Of a DNA stretch of 64,000 bases, positions 56,024-64,000 are shown piece by piece. Under the pieces are notes generated by a model. It ran no database searches and was not told the DNA's origin. It worked only from the letters and a program-made list of their open reading frames with translations. Numbering within the stretch: the stretch's first letter is position 1; the number at the start of each line of letters is the position of its first letter. This DNA is from Longimicrobiaceae bacterium (GTDB taxonomy: Bacteria; Gemmatimonadota; Gemmatimonadetes; Longimicrobiales; Longimicrobiaceae): contig JAUJOM010000008.1 in NCBI GenBank assembly GCA_030447645.1, forward strand, positions 1 through 64,000, written 5' to 3'. A program made the position numbers and the translations under genes.

Positions 56024-56895
56024 TCCCGGCTTCGGGTGTTCTCCCGATCGACAAGCCGGAGGGCCCGACCTCCCACGACGTCGTGGCTGCCGTCCGCCAA
56101 GCCCTGGGGATCCGACAGGTTGGTCATACCGGGACGCTGGACCCGTTCGCCAGCGGCCTGCTCCTAGTTTGCGTCGGTTCGGCGACCCGGCTGGCCGAAT
56201 ACCTGGTCGGGCTCCCCAAAACGTATCGCGCTACGCTGGTTCTGGGTGTTGCCACCGACACCGACGACAAGGCTGGCACTCCCGTGCACAGCTCCGAAGC
56301 ATGGCGTGATGTCACCCCCGAGCAGATTCGCACGGCGATCGCGGAGCAGATCGGAACGCTGCAGCAGATCCCGCCCGCGTACTCGGCGAAGAAAGTGGCG
56401 GGGAAGCGGATGTACGCTGTCGCCCGTCAGGGCGGTGAGGTGGAGCGCACTCCCGCTACGGTGACCATCCACGGCATCGACGTGCTGCGCATCGCTCCTC
56501 CGGAGGTGGAGTTCGAGGTGGCGTGCTCCAAGGGAACCTACATCCGCGCGATTGCCCGGGACGTGGGTGAAGCGCTGGCCGTCGGGGCTCACCTTGCCGC
56601 TCTGCGTCGCACGGGAGTTGGCTCCTGGAAAGTTGACGATGCCCTCCCGCTTGACACCCTTGGCGATGCTGAAGCCATCGCGCGCGCCTGCATCAGCCCG
56701 GCGAACGCTGTGTCACACCTCCCCGTACTGCAAGTAGAGCCCGCTCATCTGGAGAATCTCTCTCGGGGGGGGCGAATCCCCGCATCGTCCGGGATTCCTG
56801 AAAACACCCCCGTAGCCCTGCGATCCGGCGAGACGCTGCTCGCCATCGGCGAGCGCATCGGGACCGCGGTGCAGCCCCGCAAGGTGCTTGCATGA
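56020..56895 (+). CDS. truB: tRNA pseudouridine(55) synthase TruB
   Basis: 291 aa from GTG 56020. Catalytic Asp in VGHTGTLDPFASGLLLVCVG, and LPKTYRATLVLGVATDTDDK, QIPPAYSAKKVAGKRMYAVA, SKGTYIRAIARDVGEALAVG are family blocks. Makes Psi55 in the T-loop of tRNA. A C-terminal extension (AHLENLSRGGRIPASSGIPE) resembles a PUA-like end. Overlaps ribF by 4 nt. Confidence 0.96.
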   Translation: MIPASGVLPIDKPEGPTSHDVVAAVRQALGIRQVGHTGTLDPFASGLLLVCVGSATRLAEYLVGLPKTYRATLVLGVATDTDDKAGTPVHSSEAWRDVTPEQIRTAIAEQIGTLQQIPPAYSAKKVAGKRMYAVARQGGEVERTPATVTIHGIDVLRIAPPEVEFEVACSKGTYIRAIARDVGEALAVGAHLAALRRTGVGSWKVDDALPLDTLGDAEAIARACISPANAVSHLPVLQVEPAHLENLSRGGRIPASSGIPENTPVALRSGETLLAIGERIGTAVQPRKVLA

Positions 56896-57836
56896 CCGAA
56901 GCACCCGGACTTCCGCGGGACGGCCGCGGCGCGGTGGTCACAGTGGGTACCTTTGACGGGCTCCATCGCGGGCATCACGAGGTACTTCGGGAGATCGTGG
57001 GGCGCGCCGAGCGGGCCGGGCGCCGCAGCGTACTGGTCACCTTTCATCCCCACCCGCTCCGCATCATCCGCCCGGAGGACGCCCCACCCCTCCTTACCAC
57101 TGCGGCGGAGAAAAAGGAAATTCTCGCCGCCTCGGGGCTGGAGTATGCGGTCTTCCTGGAGTTCACCCGGGGCTTGCAGCAGTACTCGGCCCGCCGCTTC
57201 GTAACGGAGATCCTTCTGGACCGGCTGGGGATGGAGGAGCTGGTGATCGGCTACGACCACGGCTTCGGGCGGGATCGTGAGGGGGGTGTGGACACGCTGC
57301 GCGAGATCGGCGACGAGCTCGGCTTCGCGGTGGACGTGGTGGAAGCGGTGCACGCGCTGGATACGCCGATCTCGGCTACCCGTATCCGGCGTGCTCTGGC
57401 GGGCGGTGATGTGGTTGCGGCCGCACAGGGGCTGGGCCGGCCCTATGCACTCGAGGGGCCGGTGGTTCACGGGATGCGGCGGGGACGCAAGCTCGGGTTT
57501 CCCACCGCGAACATCGCGGTGGCGGACACCGAAAAGCTGCTTCCCCATGAAGGTGTGTACGCCGTGCGCGGTGTGGTGAATGGCGAACGGATTCCCGGCT
57601 TGCTGCACCTGGGACCACGTCCGACGTTTCGTGGCTCCCCGCCCACCGTGGAACTGCACCTGCTCGGCTGGGCGGGTGACCTGTATGGGATGCGGGTGCG
57701 AGTGGAGTTTTGCGCGTGGCTTCGTGAAATCCTCCCCTTTGCTTCGGCCGCTGCACTGGTGGAGCAGATGGAGCGGGATCGGGACGCCGGCTGGGAGGTG
57801 CTCCGCGGCCAACAAGGCCCAAGTGCTTGTCTGTAA
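56892..57836 (+). CDS. ribF: Bifunctional riboflavin kinase/FMN adenylyltransferase
   Basis: 314 aa. N-terminal FAD synthetase: VTVGTFDGLHRGHHEVLREI (HxGH), HPHPLRIIRPEDAPPLLTTA, VIGYDHGFGRDREGGVDTLR, ISATRIRRALAGGDVVAAAQ. C-terminal riboflavin kinase: GRPYALEGPVVHGMRRGRKL, GFPTANIAVADTEKLLPHEG, PTFRGSPPTVELHLLGWAGD. Makes FMN then FAD. ATG 56892 overlaps truB. The rpsO promoter lies at its 3' end. Confidence 0.96.
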   Translation: MTEAPGLPRDGRGAVVTVGTFDGLHRGHHEVLREIVGRAERAGRRSVLVTFHPHPLRIIRPEDAPPLLTTAAEKKEILAASGLEYAVFLEFTRGLQQYSARRFVTEILLDRLGMEELVIGYDHGFGRDREGGVDTLREIGDELGFAVDVVEAVHALDTPISATRIRRALAGGDVVAAAQGLGRPYALEGPVVHGMRRGRKLGFPTANIAVADTEKLLPHEGVYAVRGVVNGERIPGLLHLGPRPTFRGSPPTVELHLLGWAGDLYGMRVRVEFCAWLREILPFASAAALVEQMERDRDAGWEVLRGQQGPSACL

Positions 57837-57855
57837 CTGAGTCACCTGTTACATT
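57827..57855 (+). promoter_or_regulatory. Sigma-70-like promoter for rpsO-pnp
   Basis: TTGTCT (57827-57832), exactly 17 nt, TACATT (57850-57855), overlapping the end of ribF. About 50 nt before the rpsO start. Gives rpsO-pnp a promoter separate from the nusA operon. Confidence 0.5.
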
Positions 57856-57904
57856 CCAGGATTATTTACTTCCTGACCAGCACTGACTCTTCTGGAGGTT
57901 CCAC

Positions 57905-58165
57905 GTGGCGTTTGAACGTCAAGCCGTAATCGAGAAGTACCGTTTACACGAAAATGATCGGGGGAGCACCCGCGTCCAAATCGCGCTGCTGACCGCACGA
58001 ATCACTGACCTGACAGGTCACTTCCGCGAACACAAGAAGGACCATCACTCGCGGCACGGCCTGTTGAAGATGGTGGGGCAGCGACGAAGCCTCCTGAACT
58101 ATCTGCGCAAGACGGACCTGGAGGGGTATCGCACCCTGATTGCCGACCTGGGACTCCGGCACTAA
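57905..58165 (+). CDS. rpsO: 30S ribosomal protein S15
   Basis: 86 aa from GTG 57905, GGAGG 6 nt upstream. Diagnostic: [60 protein letters not shown]. Binds the 16S central domain and often represses its own translation; the 5' UTR of about 45 nt is too short to judge a pseudoknot. Upstream of pnp, as in many bacteria. Confidence 0.97.
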   Translation: MAFERQAVIEKYRLHENDRGSTRVQIALLTARITDLTGHFREHKKDHHSRHGLLKMVGQRRSLLNYLRKTDLEGYRTLIADLGLRH

Positions 58166-58178
58166 GCAACAAGCTCCC

Positions 58179-58209
58179 ACGCCGCACGGACAACCGGTTC
58201 GTGCGGCGT
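58179..58209 (+). other. Perfect 10-bp hairpin in the rpsO-pnp intergenic region
   Basis: ACGCCGCACG (58179-58188), 11-nt loop, CGTGCGGCGT (58200-58209), perfect pairing. Located 13 nt after rpsO and 22 nt before pnp. No U-tract follows, so rather than an efficient terminator it may be an RNA-processing or attenuation element, as in the E. coli rpsO-pnp spacer where RNase III cuts a hairpin. Confidence 0.6.
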
Positions 58210-58231
58210 TCGCATACAAAGACGAGAAGAG

Positions 58232-61034
58232 ATGCCGAAAACGGAAACGCAGTTCGCAGGACGTCCGCTGATCATCGAGACGGGGAAGATGGCCCGGCAG
58301 GCGGATGGATCGTGCACGGTGCAGTTTGGGGAGACCACGGTGCTATGCACGGCCGTCGCACAGGACACGCCCACGCACCTGCCCTTTTTCCCCCTGACGG
58401 TTGAATACCGCGAGCGCACCTACGCGGCGGGGAAAATCCCCGGTGGGTTCATCAAGCGGGAAGGGCGCCCCTCCGACAAGGAGATTCTGTCCGCCCGGCT
58501 TCTGGACCGGCCGATCCGCCCCTGTTCCCGGAAAGCTTCGCCAACGAAACACAGATCTTTGTGTACGTCATCTCCGCGGACCAGGAGAATGACGCGGACA
58601 CCATCGCGCTGACCGGTGCCTCGCTGGCGTTGTCCATGAGCCGTATCCCCTTTGCCGGGCCTGTCGCCGCGGTGCGGATCGGCCGGATTCAGGGACAGTG
58701 GGTATTGAACCCCACCTTCCAGCAGCTTGAGTACTCAGACCTGGAGCTGATTGTCGCCGGCACGGATACGGCGATCACCATGGTGGAGGGCGGCGCGCTC
58801 GAAGTCGCCGAAGAAGACATCGCCGAGGCGCTGCAGGTCGCCCACCGTGGCATCCGTGAATTGATCGGCATCCAGCGGCAGGTGCTGGGCAGCATTGAAA
58901 AGCCCGCCCAGATGACCTGGACCCCAAGCAGGTGGAGCCCAGCTTGCGGGAGCGTGTACTGAGCGCCGCCACGGACCGCGTCCGCAGCGCGCTGAACATC
59001 GGTGACAAGGCCGAGCGAAACGCCGCCCTCGCGCTGGTTCGCAGCGAGGTGGTGGACGAGTTGGCCGGGGATCACACCGATCTGGCTTCGGCTGACGTGT
59101 CGCCGGTGTTCAAGGAGATCGAGAAGCGCGAGCTGCGTGAGCAGATCCTGACCACCGGCCGTCGCTCCGACGGGCGCGGCGTGGACGACGTGCGGCCGAT
59201 CGCCATCGAAGTGGGCCTGCTCCCCCGTACCCACGGCTCCGCCCTGTTCACGCGGGGTCAAACGCAGGCGCTGGGGGTGGCGACACTGGGCACGCAGGAA
59301 GACGAGCAGCGCATCGACTCGATCGACTCGCCTCTGGAGCAGAAGAAGTCGTTCATGCTCCACTACAACTTCCGCCCTTTTCTACGGGAGAGGTGAAGCC
59401 GATGCGCGGTACCAGCCGTCGCGAGATCGGCCACGGCAACCTGGCGGAGCGCGCTCTGGAAGCGCTGCTCCCGGCGTACGACGAGTTCCCCTACACCATC
59501 CGGATCGTTTCCGACGTGCTGGAGTCCAACGGCTCCAGCTCCATGGCCACGGTATGTGCCGGCTCGCTGGCGCTGATGGATGCGGGTGTGCCGATGCGCG
59601 CCGCCTGCGCCGGTGTGGCCATGGGATTGATCAAGGAAGGCGATCGGGTCGCGGTGCTCACGGACATTCTGGGCCTGGAGGACGCACTCGGGGACATGGA
59701 CTTCAAGGTGGCGGGCACCCGCGAAGGGATCACCTCCATCCAGATGGACATGAAGGTGGAGGGGCTGGAGGTGGAGGTCCTCACGGACGCGCTGACCCGT
59801 GCCCGTCGGCCCGCCTGCACATCCTGGACGAGATGGAGCGGGCGTTGCCAGCCGCTCGCCCCGAGCTGTCGCGCTACGCACCCCGGATCATCACCATCAA
59901 GGTGAATCCGGCCAAGATCGGTGAGATCATCGGGCCCAAGGGCAAGACGATCCGCGGCATCCAGGAAGCGACTGGTGCCACCATCAACATTGACGATGAC
60001 GGAACGGTGCGCATCTCCTCCGTGTCGGGTGAGGGGGGCGAGCGTGCCGCCGCATGATCACGGGGATGACGGAAGAGCCGGAAGTGGGCCGGATCTACGA
60101 GGGTGTGGTCAAGAGCACCACTGCCTTCGGTGCGTTTGTGGAGATTCTTCCCGGCACTGCCACATCTCGGAGCTGGCGGAGGGCCGTGTCGCCAACACCG
60201 AGGATGTGGTCAAGCGTGGAGACGTGGTGCGGGTGAAGCTGCTGGCCGTGGATGAGAAGGGGCGGCTCCGCTTGTCCGCAAGGCGGCCGAAGGCGGCGCC
60301 CGCCGGCGCCGCCGAGCCTGTGCCTTAAGCGGGGCGAGGGGCGCGTCACCGTGCCCGCCAAGCCGAGCTTCGCCGTGGATGCAGCGGCACGGGATTTCCC
60401 GAGGCGGTACATTGCGCGGACCGACGATGAGGCGCACCAGAGTACCGGCGTTGAACGTATCCTCGGAGTGGTCCGAGTGGTCAACCGCTTACGCGTCGCG
60501 TCCGCGGATCGAGTTGCTTCCGATCCACAGGCCGAGAGGGTTCGCGTCGCGCGACTGCCGCAGCTCCGAGAGCCTTGGGCCCTTGGCGATCAGGGTTGCC
60601 GGGGGTGTCCGCTTGGGCGGTCCCAACACACCATCCTGGGTTTGACTCTGCCCAGGATTCTCCCCAGCGGGCAGCCTTCGCGATCAGGTTCGCCAGCGGT
60701 GCGCATCTCCTCAGTGTCGGGTGAGGGGGGCGAGCGTGCCCGCCGCATGATCACGGGCATGACCGAAGAGCCGGAAGTCGGCCGGATCTACGAGGGTGTG
60801 GTCAAGAGCACCACTGCCTTCGGTGCGTTTGTGGAGATTCTTCCCGGTACGGAGGGATTGTGCCACATCTCGGAGCTGGCGGAGGGCCGTGTCGCCAACA
60901 CCGAGGATGTGGTGAAGCGTGGAGACGTGGTGCGGGTGAAGCTGCTGGCCGTGGATGAGAAGGGGCGGCTCCGCTTGTCCCGCAAGGCAGCCACGGCCGA
61001 GGAGGCGGCACCCGCCGGCGCCGCCGTCGGGTAG
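58232..61034 (+). CDS. pnp: Polyribonucleotide nucleotidyltransferase, frameshifted and carrying a 692-bp internal degenerate duplication
   Basis: 3'-5' phosphorolytic exoribonuclease of the degradosome. Blocks in order: [142 protein letters not shown] domain [20 protein letters not shown], and S1 domain [20 protein letters not shown]. Frame changes lie near 58521 (C run), 58920, 59385, 59815 and in the first S1 copy. The clean KH-end and S1 copy is 60698-61034. Removing 60006-60697 and fixing the indels gives about 705 aa, the normal length. An essential-type gene so broken points to sequence error. Confidence 0.9.
60006..60697. repeat. Degenerate duplicate of the adjacent 60698-61800 sequence
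   Basis: 60006-60325 repeats the pnp KH-end/S1 sequence found again at 60698-61020 with scattered indels. 60340-60490 is a shortened copy of about 61060-61320 (shared tracts such as CCTCGGAGTGGTCCGAGTGG). 60490-60697 copies tracts of 61650-61800 (shared GGTCCCAACACACCATCCTG; GATCAGG-TTCGCC tracts). Similarity drops by small insertions and deletions, and order is kept. This resembles an uncorrected noisy read inserted in the assembly more than a biological duplication. Confidence 0.8.
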
Positions 61035-61042
61035 CCTCCGCC

Positions 61043-61573
61043 TTAGGTCGCGAAGGGAGCGAGGGGCGCGTCAGGGCGGCGCGCCCCTCGCTTTGTCTCG
61101 TGCCCGCCAAGCCGAGCTTGCGGGCGAGCGCACGCCGTACGGGATGCAGCGGCACGGGATTGAAGTGGGGGTGTGCTCGAGAACCCGCACAGCGTCGTAC
61201 ATTGCGTACGGACAACTCCTACGATGAGGCCCACCAGAGTACCGATTGCGGCTCCATGAACAGTAAGTATGAAGAAAGCAAAGCTATCCTCGGAGTGGTC
61301 CGAGTGGTCAACCGTGGTCTCCACGACAAGGTATCCTGCGCCGCCAGTGGCGGCACCAATCAAGGTCCCGGTGAGCGTATGTTTGAGTACACGAGTGCTG
61401 CGGTCCTCAACCACCGAATCCGCTGCCGTCCAGTGAATAACTGCAGCATCGTTCGACAAACGTTGTCGCGCGACGGTTTGGAATAGGGGTGCCGGATCCT
61501 TCCACTGAGCTGGGGAGGGCTCGGGCAGACCGAGCAGGATAGCGGCAGCCGATACGAGGGATAAGGCGCGCAT
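61043..61573 (-). CDS. Exported small membrane protein, C-terminal part uncertain
   Basis: ATG 61573; MRALSLVSAAAILLGLPEPS PAQWKD is a signal peptide. Residues 55-115 contain two hydrophobic Gly-rich segments (LTGTLIGAATGGAGYLVVE, AIGTLVGLIVGVVRT) like glycine-zipper membrane proteins, separated by [20 protein letters not shown]. After about 61210 the frame runs through Arg/Ala-rich sequence toward the pnp end and is probably shifted, so the true stop is uncertain. A shortened copy lies in the duplicate at 60340-60490. Function unknown. Confidence 0.5.
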   Translation of the reverse strand: MRALSLVSAAAILLGLPEPSPAQWKDPAPLFQTVARQRLSNDAAVIHWTAADSVVEDRSTRVLKHTLTGTLIGAATGGAGYLVVETTVDHSDHSEDSFAFFILTVHGAAIGTLVGLIVGVVRTQCTTLCGFSSTPPLQSRAAASRTACARPQARLGGHETKRGARRPDAPLAPFAT

Positions 61574-61699
61574 CTGGTGGTAGACGTTGAAGTGTGATGT
61601 GTACGTGCACGAGCAACAGCCATCCGCCTTGCCTCTGCACTAGATGAGAACGCACTCGGTCCCAACACACCATCCTGCACCAGATGTGCACCTGCAGTG

Positions 61700-61954
61700 C
61701 TAGGCGTCCCGGCGGCGGAGGATGCTCCCGATCCAAAGGCCGAGGGGGAGCGTGACCGCCGCAGCACCGAGCCCTTTCGCGATCAGGTTCGCCGGGGGTG
61801 TTCGCTTGGGCGGCTCGGGCTTGACTCTCCCCAGAGCCCGGCGGGCGGCCTTGAGCATTGCAGCGCGTCGTGAGTTCTTGGTGCCGGTCATCAGCCTGGG
61901 TACTGAGAACCGGGTCGCGGTACGGAGCAGCTGGTGCATAATGTTCTCCCGCAT
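61700..61954 (-). CDS. Small hypothetical membrane protein
   Basis: 84 aa from ATG 61954. Basic N-terminus (MRENIMHQLLRTATRFSVPR) and [18 protein letters not shown]-type linker, then one TM-like segment (LIAKGLGAAAVTLPLGLWIG) ending in basic SILRRRDA, resembling DUF-type one-pass inner-membrane proteins. A diverged copy of its last 35 residues is readable in the same sense at about 60496-60630. Function unknown. Confidence 0.45.
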   Translation of the reverse strand: MRENIMHQLLRTATRFSVPRLMTGTKNSRRAAMLKAARRALGRVKPEPPKRTPPANLIAKGLGAAAVTLPLGLWIGSILRRRDA

Positions 61955-62079
61955 CGGGTGGTTGCTTCGAGGCGCAGCGTAACCCGGAAATGCACGAAGC
62001 GTGCGCGCTTGCTTCGGGGTCTATCCCTGCGCGGCTCGTGAAGGTATGTTGCTCCGGCACATCTGACAGCTGAACATGC

Positions 62080-63360
62080 ATGGCGGTGCCGAGAGAAATC
62101 CTATCGAACTGGCAGACTGTTTACGGCATTGTCGTAGTGGCCGTGTCAGTGCTGTTTCTGTGGAGCGTTCAGTCGGTTCTGAACCCTTTCCTGCTCTTCG
62201 TGCTGCTGGTTGTACTCTTGAGTCCGTACCGGGGCTCGCGGCGACACCTGCTCCTGGTCGGCGTGGCCGCGTTGCTCACTCTGGTTTGGCTGCTTCGCGC
62301 CACGGGATCGCTCTTCGCGCCGTTTATCCTTGCCTGGGTACTTGCCTACGTGTTGCGGCCTGTGGCCGATGCCCTGGAGCGGCGGCGAGTGCCTCGCGGG
62401 CTGGCCGTGCTGCTGCTGGTCATACCGATTCTGACCGGCCTTGCAGTCGTGATCGTGTTTGGCATCCCGGCACTCCGCGACCAGGTGGAACGATTCGTCG
62501 CGAACGCTCCCGCTCTGGTGGAGCGGGGACAGCGTGAGCTGGCGCGACGCGACATCCCCTTCCTCGACGAGCGCGGACTGCTCACGCAGGTTCATAACAT
62601 TCGACCGGAACAAGTGAGTGCATTTCTGGAAAGCCAGCGCGAAGAAATCGGCCGCCGCGCCTGGCGCGCCGTGCTGGGGGTGGGGCGAGGTCTCGGAACC
62701 GTATTTACCATCTTCGGATTTCTCTTCCTGACCCCAATCCTCGCTTTTTATCTCCTGCGAGACTACCACCAGATCAACCTCCGACTCGCCGGGCTGGTCC
62801 CGCCGGCGCAACGGGGTCGGGCCCTGCACTTCTTACAGCGCTACGACCAGTTGCTCGCAAAGTACCTGCGCGGGCAGGTACTGGCCGCGGCCATTATTGG
62901 CACGCTGACCGGCTTCGGTCTCTGGGTGCTCGGCTTCCCGTACGCTCTCGCTCTGGGAGTTGTGGCGGGGGTCTTCAACGTTGTGCCTTACCTGGGCCTG
63001 ATCGCCACGTTGTTTCCCGCGGTACTGATTGCGCTCTTTTCAGGGGCCGTGGTGGCCTCGTTGATCAAACTTGGGGTGGTCGTGGTAGTCGTCCAGCTGC
63101 TGGAGCAGGCGGTGATCAGTCCAAGAATCGTGGGTGAATCCGTGGGACTTCACCCGGTATGGCTCATCCTTTCGCTGGCGGTGGGCGGCTACTTCTTCGG
63201 CTTTGTAGGTTTGCTCCTTGCAGTCCCCGTCGCTGTGCTCGTAAAATTGCTACTCACCGCCGCCCTGAGCCGGTATCGCAACTCTTCTCTTTTTCTTGGG
63301 GGTGCCGCCGTGCGACTGGATCACGCAGAACCGTCGGATGCTCAGCTCACCTCCACCTGA
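62080..63360 (+). CDS. AI-2E family transporter (PerM/YdiK-like permease)
   Basis: 426 aa, about 8 TM helices: YGIVVVAVSVLFLWSVQSVL, FAPFILAWVLAYVLRPVADA, VFTIFGFLFLTPILAFYLLR, GTLTGFGLWVLGFPYALALG, VVAGVFNVVPYLGLIATLFP, VSLGLHPVWLILSLAVGGYFF-type end (GGYFFGFVGLLLAVPVAVLV). A soluble loop (residues 150-220) lies between TM4 and TM5 as in the family. Named for TqsA (AI-2 export) but many members carry Na+ or other ions. Start is ATG 62080 (MAVPREILSNWQTV). Confidence 0.92.
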   Translation: MAVPREILSNWQTVYGIVVVAVSVLFLWSVQSVLNPFLLFVLLVVLLSPYRGSRRHLLLVGVAALLTLVWLLRATGSLFAPFILAWVLAYVLRPVADALERRRVPRGLAVLLLVIPILTGLAVVIVFGIPALRDQVERFVANAPALVERGQRELARRDIPFLDERGLLTQVHNIRPEQVSAFLESQREEIGRRAWRAVLGVGRGLGTVFTIFGFLFLTPILAFYLLRDYHQINLRLAGLVPPAQRGRALHFLQRYDQLLAKYLRGQVLAAAIIGTLTGFGLWVLGFPYALALGVVAGVFNVVPYLGLIATLFPAVLIALFSGAVVASLIKLGVVVVVVQLLEQAVISPRIVGESVGLHPVWLILSLAVGGYFFGFVGLLLAVPVAVLVKLLLTAALSRYRNSSLFLGGAAVRLDHAEPSDAQLTST

Positions 63361-63625
63361 TGAACTGCCCGAGGCTGCCCGCCTGCGCGGGAACATCTTC
63401 ACGGATCTGGATCGCCTCGCGTTCGCGCTCGAGATGGAGGCTGCCACGCTAGTGGAAGCGGGCAGGGAGAGTGAGGCTACCAGCCGGCAAGCGGAGCGGC
63501 TCGGCGTACGGCTGGCCCAGCGGCTGGTGTCCGGCGTGTGGGCCGACGAGGTGAATTTCCGACTGATTCGCTGGGCCGCGGATTACGAGGCGCGACTCAC
63601 GCCGCTCACCCCCACCGCTGATTGA
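63338..63625 (+). CDS. Small helical hypothetical protein
   Basis: 95 aa from ATG 63338, overlapping the permease gene by 23 nt. Acidic/Ala-rich helices: LRGNIFTDLDRLAFALEMEA, SRQAERLGVRLAQRLVSGVW, EVNFRLIRWAADYEARL. No domain recognised. Converges with the glycosidase gene and overlaps its end by 43 nt. Confidence 0.5.
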   Translation: MLSSPPPDELPEAARLRGNIFTDLDRLAFALEMEAATLVEAGRESEATSRQAERLGVRLAQRLVSGVWADEVNFRLIRWAADYEARLTPLTPTAD

Positions 63626-64000
63626 GCACCCGCGTACCGCTCCGCCATCCGGCTCGCGAACTCGGCGAATTCCTCCACATTGGTGGGCGGGCTGGTGTGG
63701 TCCGGGCGCAGGCCCCGGTGAGCCGGGGTGAAGCAGAGGGTCGCGCAGACGTTGAAGGGTGCCAGGGCGTCCATCAGCGTGTCGAACCAGCGATCTGCCC
63801 CGGGGATGAAGCTTTCTGCCCAGCTGAGTCCGGTGCGCACCTCCTGGACGCCAAGCTGCTCCAGCCGGCGCACGGCAATTTCGAGCGAGCGCTCGTCGCC
63901 GAACTGGAACCACTGGCAGATACCGAACTCCGGGTCGAAGTCGCGCACGGGGAGCTTGGGAGTGCCGTCGTGCCGGAAGAGTCCGAAGTGAAAGTGGCGC
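63583..64000 (-). CDS. Glycoside hydrolase/beta-xylosidase-like protein, partial at the right edge
   Basis: Open to the window edge on the minus strand. Sequence HFHFGLFRHDGTPKLPVRDF, EFGICQWFQFGDERSLEIAV, LGVQEVRTGLSWAESFIPGA, CATLCFTPAHRGLRPDHTSP and VEEFAEFASRMAERYAG resembles beta-xylosidase/GH39-like TIM-barrel proteins that occur near sugar-modification genes. The 5' part lies outside the window. Function is putative. Ends at TAA 63583-63585, overlapping the convergent small gene. Confidence 0.6.
   Translation of the reverse strand, partial: RHFHFGLFRHDGTPKLPVRDFDPEFGICQWFQFGDERSLEIAVRRLEQLGVQEVRTGLSWAESFIPGADRWFDTLMDALAPFNVCATLCFTPAHRGLRPDHTSPPTNVEEFAEFASRMAERYAGAQSAVGVSGVSRAS

Overview
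This 64 kb window is high-GC (about two thirds by eye) bacterial chromosome, gene-dense on both strands, with many GTG/TTG starts and 1-14 nt gene overlaps. Gene content (Bacteroidetes-type 'alternative' GlmU, many lipoproteins and outer-membrane-type proteins, MurA with Asp in place of the usual catalytic Cys, orphan response regulators) fits a Gram-negative soil-type lineage. My best guess is Gemmatimonadota (Longimicrobium-like), but this is inference. I see no rRNA, tRNA, CRISPR array, phage or insertion sequence.

Layout. 0-3.4 kb (minus): CPA2 antiporter fragment, four-helix DUF2383-type protein, cyanophycinase plus isoaspartyl dipeptidase (cyanophycin breakdown), small lipoprotein. 3.8-9 kb: erythromycin-esterase-type lipoprotein, YhcH, DUF72, a UvrD-type helicase. 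9-14.3 kb (plus): acyl-CoA ligase behind a promoter/operator dyad, then an overlapping trio: a NYN-LOTUS-LOTUS-Arg/Gly-HhH protein, 3-methyladenine glycosylase and a HisN-type phosphatase. 14.5-22 kb: TonB-C-like lipoprotein, MobA-MoeA, two convergent BON proteins, a beta-barrel, GpmI, an M15-type peptidase with an EF-hand-like insert, family-4 UDG. 22-27 kb: zinc-ribbon membrane protein, REC-GGDEF regulator, lone RAM domain, KynB-KynU-DUF4442. 27-32.6 kb: PQQ-propeller lipoprotein, penicillin acylase, and three tandem Clp N-domain proteins, the first apparently fused to a GntR/YtrA winged helix. 32.6-41.2 kb: RecX, class-V aminotransferase coupled to NlpC/P60, AbgT transporter, and a minus-strand operon of response regulator, mannose-1-P guanylyltransferase, alternative GlmU and WalJ-like MBL protein. 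41.2-48.5 kb: lipoprotein, SerS, histidine kinase, PcrA, zinc phospholipase C-like protein, YtxH/DUF948-type pair. 48.6-61 kb (plus): murA-pgeF-rimP-nusA-ylxQ-infB-rbfA-truB-ribF-rpsO-pnp, the classic translation/transcription cluster. 61-64 kb: small membrane proteins, AI-2E-type permease, and a partial glycosidase-like gene.

Quality caveat. Several blocks (about 0-5.1, 17.5, 25.4, 27-32.6 and 58.5-61 kb) contain many single-base frameshifts, often in homopolymer C/G runs. They hit even pnp, where a 692-bp degraded copy of the adjacent 60.7-61.8 kb sequence is also inserted. Between these blocks long genes (nusA, infB, serS, both helicases) are intact. I therefore read most breaks as sequence or assembly error rather than gene decay, and give full spans for broken genes.
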